From DASSBG01 sp965651365 (lineage in GTDB: Bacteria > Pseudomonadota > Gammaproteobacteria > Xanthomonadales > Rhodanobacteraceae), in the NCBI GenBank assembly GCA_965651365.1, contig CBFGSA010000132.1, positions 1 through 7,043 of the forward strand: DNA of 7,043 nucleotides, given 5' to 3'. Shown here piece after piece: positions 6,115 to 7,043 of this stretch. Positions within the stretch are counted from its first letter, which is position 1. Each line of letters starts with the position of its first letter. Both the position numbers and the translations under genes were made by a program. The notes under the pieces were generated by a model. That model was not told where the DNA came from. It was given only the letters and a program-made list of their open reading frames with translations, and ran no database searches.

Positions 6115-6155
6115 AATGGATCCCGGATCGTCGCTGCGCGCCGTCCAGGATGACG
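6115..6155 (-). repeat. REP-like palindrome, subtype B, right half of pair 2
   Basis: Read on the minus strand it begins CGTCATCCTGGACGGCGCGC and matches the subtype B unit at 4758-4798. The stem pairs 6120-6127 with 6144-6151 with one wobble or mismatch. With 6026-6065 it forms the second nested inverted pair, about 130 bp overall with a 49-bp linker that resembles nothing else here. Confidence 0.85.
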
Positions 6156-6229
6156 AGCTGGCTGCAGATCAGGGACCAGTGAACCATGGTTACGCTTCGC
6201 TGGGGTGTGCACGCGACAATGCGGCGTTG

Positions 6230-6235
6230 TATGAT
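6230..6235 (+). promoter_or_regulatory. Possible -10 box for metK
   Basis: TATGAT matches five of six bases of the sigma-70 -10 consensus and would give a leader of about 40 nt before the metK ATG. A matching -35 at the right distance is not convincing. Confidence 0.35.
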
Positions 6236-6262
6236 TGCCGTTTGCTTTATCTTTCTATCCGC

Positions 6263-6270
6263 AAGGAAGG
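6263..6270 (+). promoter_or_regulatory. Ribosome binding site of metK
   Basis: AAGGAAGG is a strong Shine-Dalgarno-like stretch, but it ends 12 bases ahead of the metK ATG, longer than usual. A start-stop ATGTAA (6271-6276) directly abuts it and lies in the spacer. Confidence 0.55.
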
Positions 6271-6282
6271 ATGTAATCGCCC

Positions 6283-7043
6283 ATGAGCAGCACCCTGTTT
6301 ACCTCCGAGTCGGTGTCCGAAGGCCATCCGGACAAGGTTGCCGACCAGATTTCCGACGCCGTGCTGGATGCGATCCTGGCTCAGGATCCGCGCGCCCGGG
6401 TGGCCTGCGAGACCATGGTCAAGACCGGCGTGGCGATCGTCTCCGGCGAGATCACCACCGACGCCTGGGTCGACATCGAGGACCTGACCCGCAAGGTGAT
6501 TCTCGGCATCGGCTACGACTCCTCCGAAGTCGGTTTCGACGGTGCGACCTGCGGCGTGCTGAACCTGATCGGCAAGCAGTCGCCGGACATCAACCGCGGC
6601 GTCGACCGCAAGCGTGCCAAGGAACAGGGCGCCGGTGACCAGGGCCTGATGTTCGGCTACGCCTGCAACGAAACCCGCGATCTGATGCCGGCGCCGATCT
6701 ACTACTCGCATCGCCTGGTCGAGCAGCAGGCGCGCATCCGCAAGCAGAAGAATTCGCCGCTGCCGTGGCTGCGTCCCGACGCCAAGAGCCAGGTTACCCT
6801 GCGCTATGCCAATGGCAAGATCGCCGGCATTGATGCCGTGGTGCTGTCCACCCAGCACGATCCGGGCATCAAGCGCAAGGACATTCTCGAGGGCGTGCGC
6901 GAGCACATCCTCAAGCCGGTGCTGCCGGCCAGGTGGCTGGAGTCGCTGTCCAAGTCGAAGATCCACATCAACCCGACCGGTCTGTTCGTGATCGGCGGTC
7001 CGGTTGGCGACTGCGGTCTGACCGGGCGCAAGATCATCGTCGA
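6283..7043 (+). CDS. metK: S-adenosylmethionine synthetase (5' part, runs off the window)
   Basis: This is methionine adenosyltransferase, which makes S-adenosylmethionine from methionine and ATP in the cytoplasm. The visible 253 codons cover roughly two thirds of the usual 380-400 aa. Hallmarks are LFTSESVSEGHPDKVADQIS (5-24) with the catalytic-region His15 and Asp17, Glu43 in ACETMVKTG, the ATP-binding GAGDQGLMFGYA (116-127), and GGPVGDCGLTGRKIIV (238-253), the start of the P-loop-like signature. The start is set by the family's conserved N-terminus. The reading frame is open to the window edge with no damage. It lies downstream of the hairpin pair at 6026-6155 and is transcribed away from the acyltransferase, so it is probably its own transcription unit. 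Confidence 0.98.
   Translation, partial: MSSTLFTSESVSEGHPDKVADQISDAVLDAILAQDPRARVACETMVKTGVAIVSGEITTDAWVDIEDLTRKVILGIGYDSSEVGFDGATCGVLNLIGKQSPDINRGVDRKRAKEQGAGDQGLMFGYACNETRDLMPAPIYYSHRLVEQQARIRKQKNSPLPWLRPDAKSQVTLRYANGKIAGIDAVVLSTQHDPGIKRKDILEGVREHILKPVLPARWLESLSKSKIHINPTGLFVIGGPVGDCGLTGRKIIV

Larger units (their letters stand above)
5914..6282. other. Divergent intergenic region between acyltransferase and metK
   Basis: This 369-bp gap has no supportable gene. Its left end carries a possible acyltransferase promoter (5922-5927), the middle holds the inverted hairpin pair 6026-6155, and the right end holds the metK leader. A 10-bp perfect palindrome AACCATGGTT lies at 6182-6191; I cannot assign it to a regulator. 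Reading frames across this gap are translations of repeat DNA. Confidence 0.6.

Noticed and set aside
6156..6282. SAM-binding riboswitch ahead of metK
   Set aside because: The leader after the likely promoter is only about 40 nt and shows no conserved riboswitch core that I recognise.
6186..6638. Plus-strand frame overlapping the metK start (150 aa)
   Set aside because: It is out of frame with metK, whose protein sequence is unmistakable, and its product is Arg/Gly-rich without motifs.

Overview
The window is GC-rich, densely coded chromosomal DNA from a Gram-negative bacterium. LPS-core glycosyltransferases, an O-antigen-ligase-like protein, an LpxL-family acyltransferase and metK, together with the intergenic palindromes and the GGGACTC heptamer repeats, suggest a gammaproteobacterium of the Xanthomonadales (Lysobacterales) type. 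That placement is an inference from gene content and repeat style, not a database match.

Layout, left to right. A lone palindromic repeat (31-75) lies just downstream of a minus-strand gene for a YIP1-family membrane protein with a large soluble C-terminal part (94-1359). A 181-bp divergent intergenic region (1360-1540) separates it from a tightly packed plus-strand operon: a GT4 glycosyltransferase (1541-2692), an O-antigen-ligase-family polytopic membrane protein (2689-3960, ATGA overlap) and a KdtX/WaaE-like GT2 glycosyltransferase (3947-4732, 14-nt overlap). A convergent intergenic region packed with nested inverted repeats follows, then a minus-strand LpxL/HtrB-type lipid A acyltransferase (4951-5913). 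A second repeat-bearing divergent region (5914-6282) leads into the 5' part of metK (6283 to the window end, incomplete).

How the genes fit together: the three operon genes and the convergent acyltransferase all point to LPS assembly, namely sugar transfer to the core on the cytoplasmic side, polymer ligation on the periplasmic side and acylation of the lipid A precursor. The YIP1 protein has no evident link to this. metK makes S-adenosylmethionine and is a housekeeping neighbour.

No defence system, mobile-element enzyme, CRISPR array or RNA gene is visible. The most unusual material is the repeat architecture. Five hairpins of one family fall into two subtypes and show compensatory base changes in their stems. 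Two mixed pairs lie in mirror-image order on either side of the acyltransferase gene. A 7-bp tandem repeat occurs as two inverted arms that form the C-terminal codons of both convergent genes and reads as the same peptide cycle in any frame.
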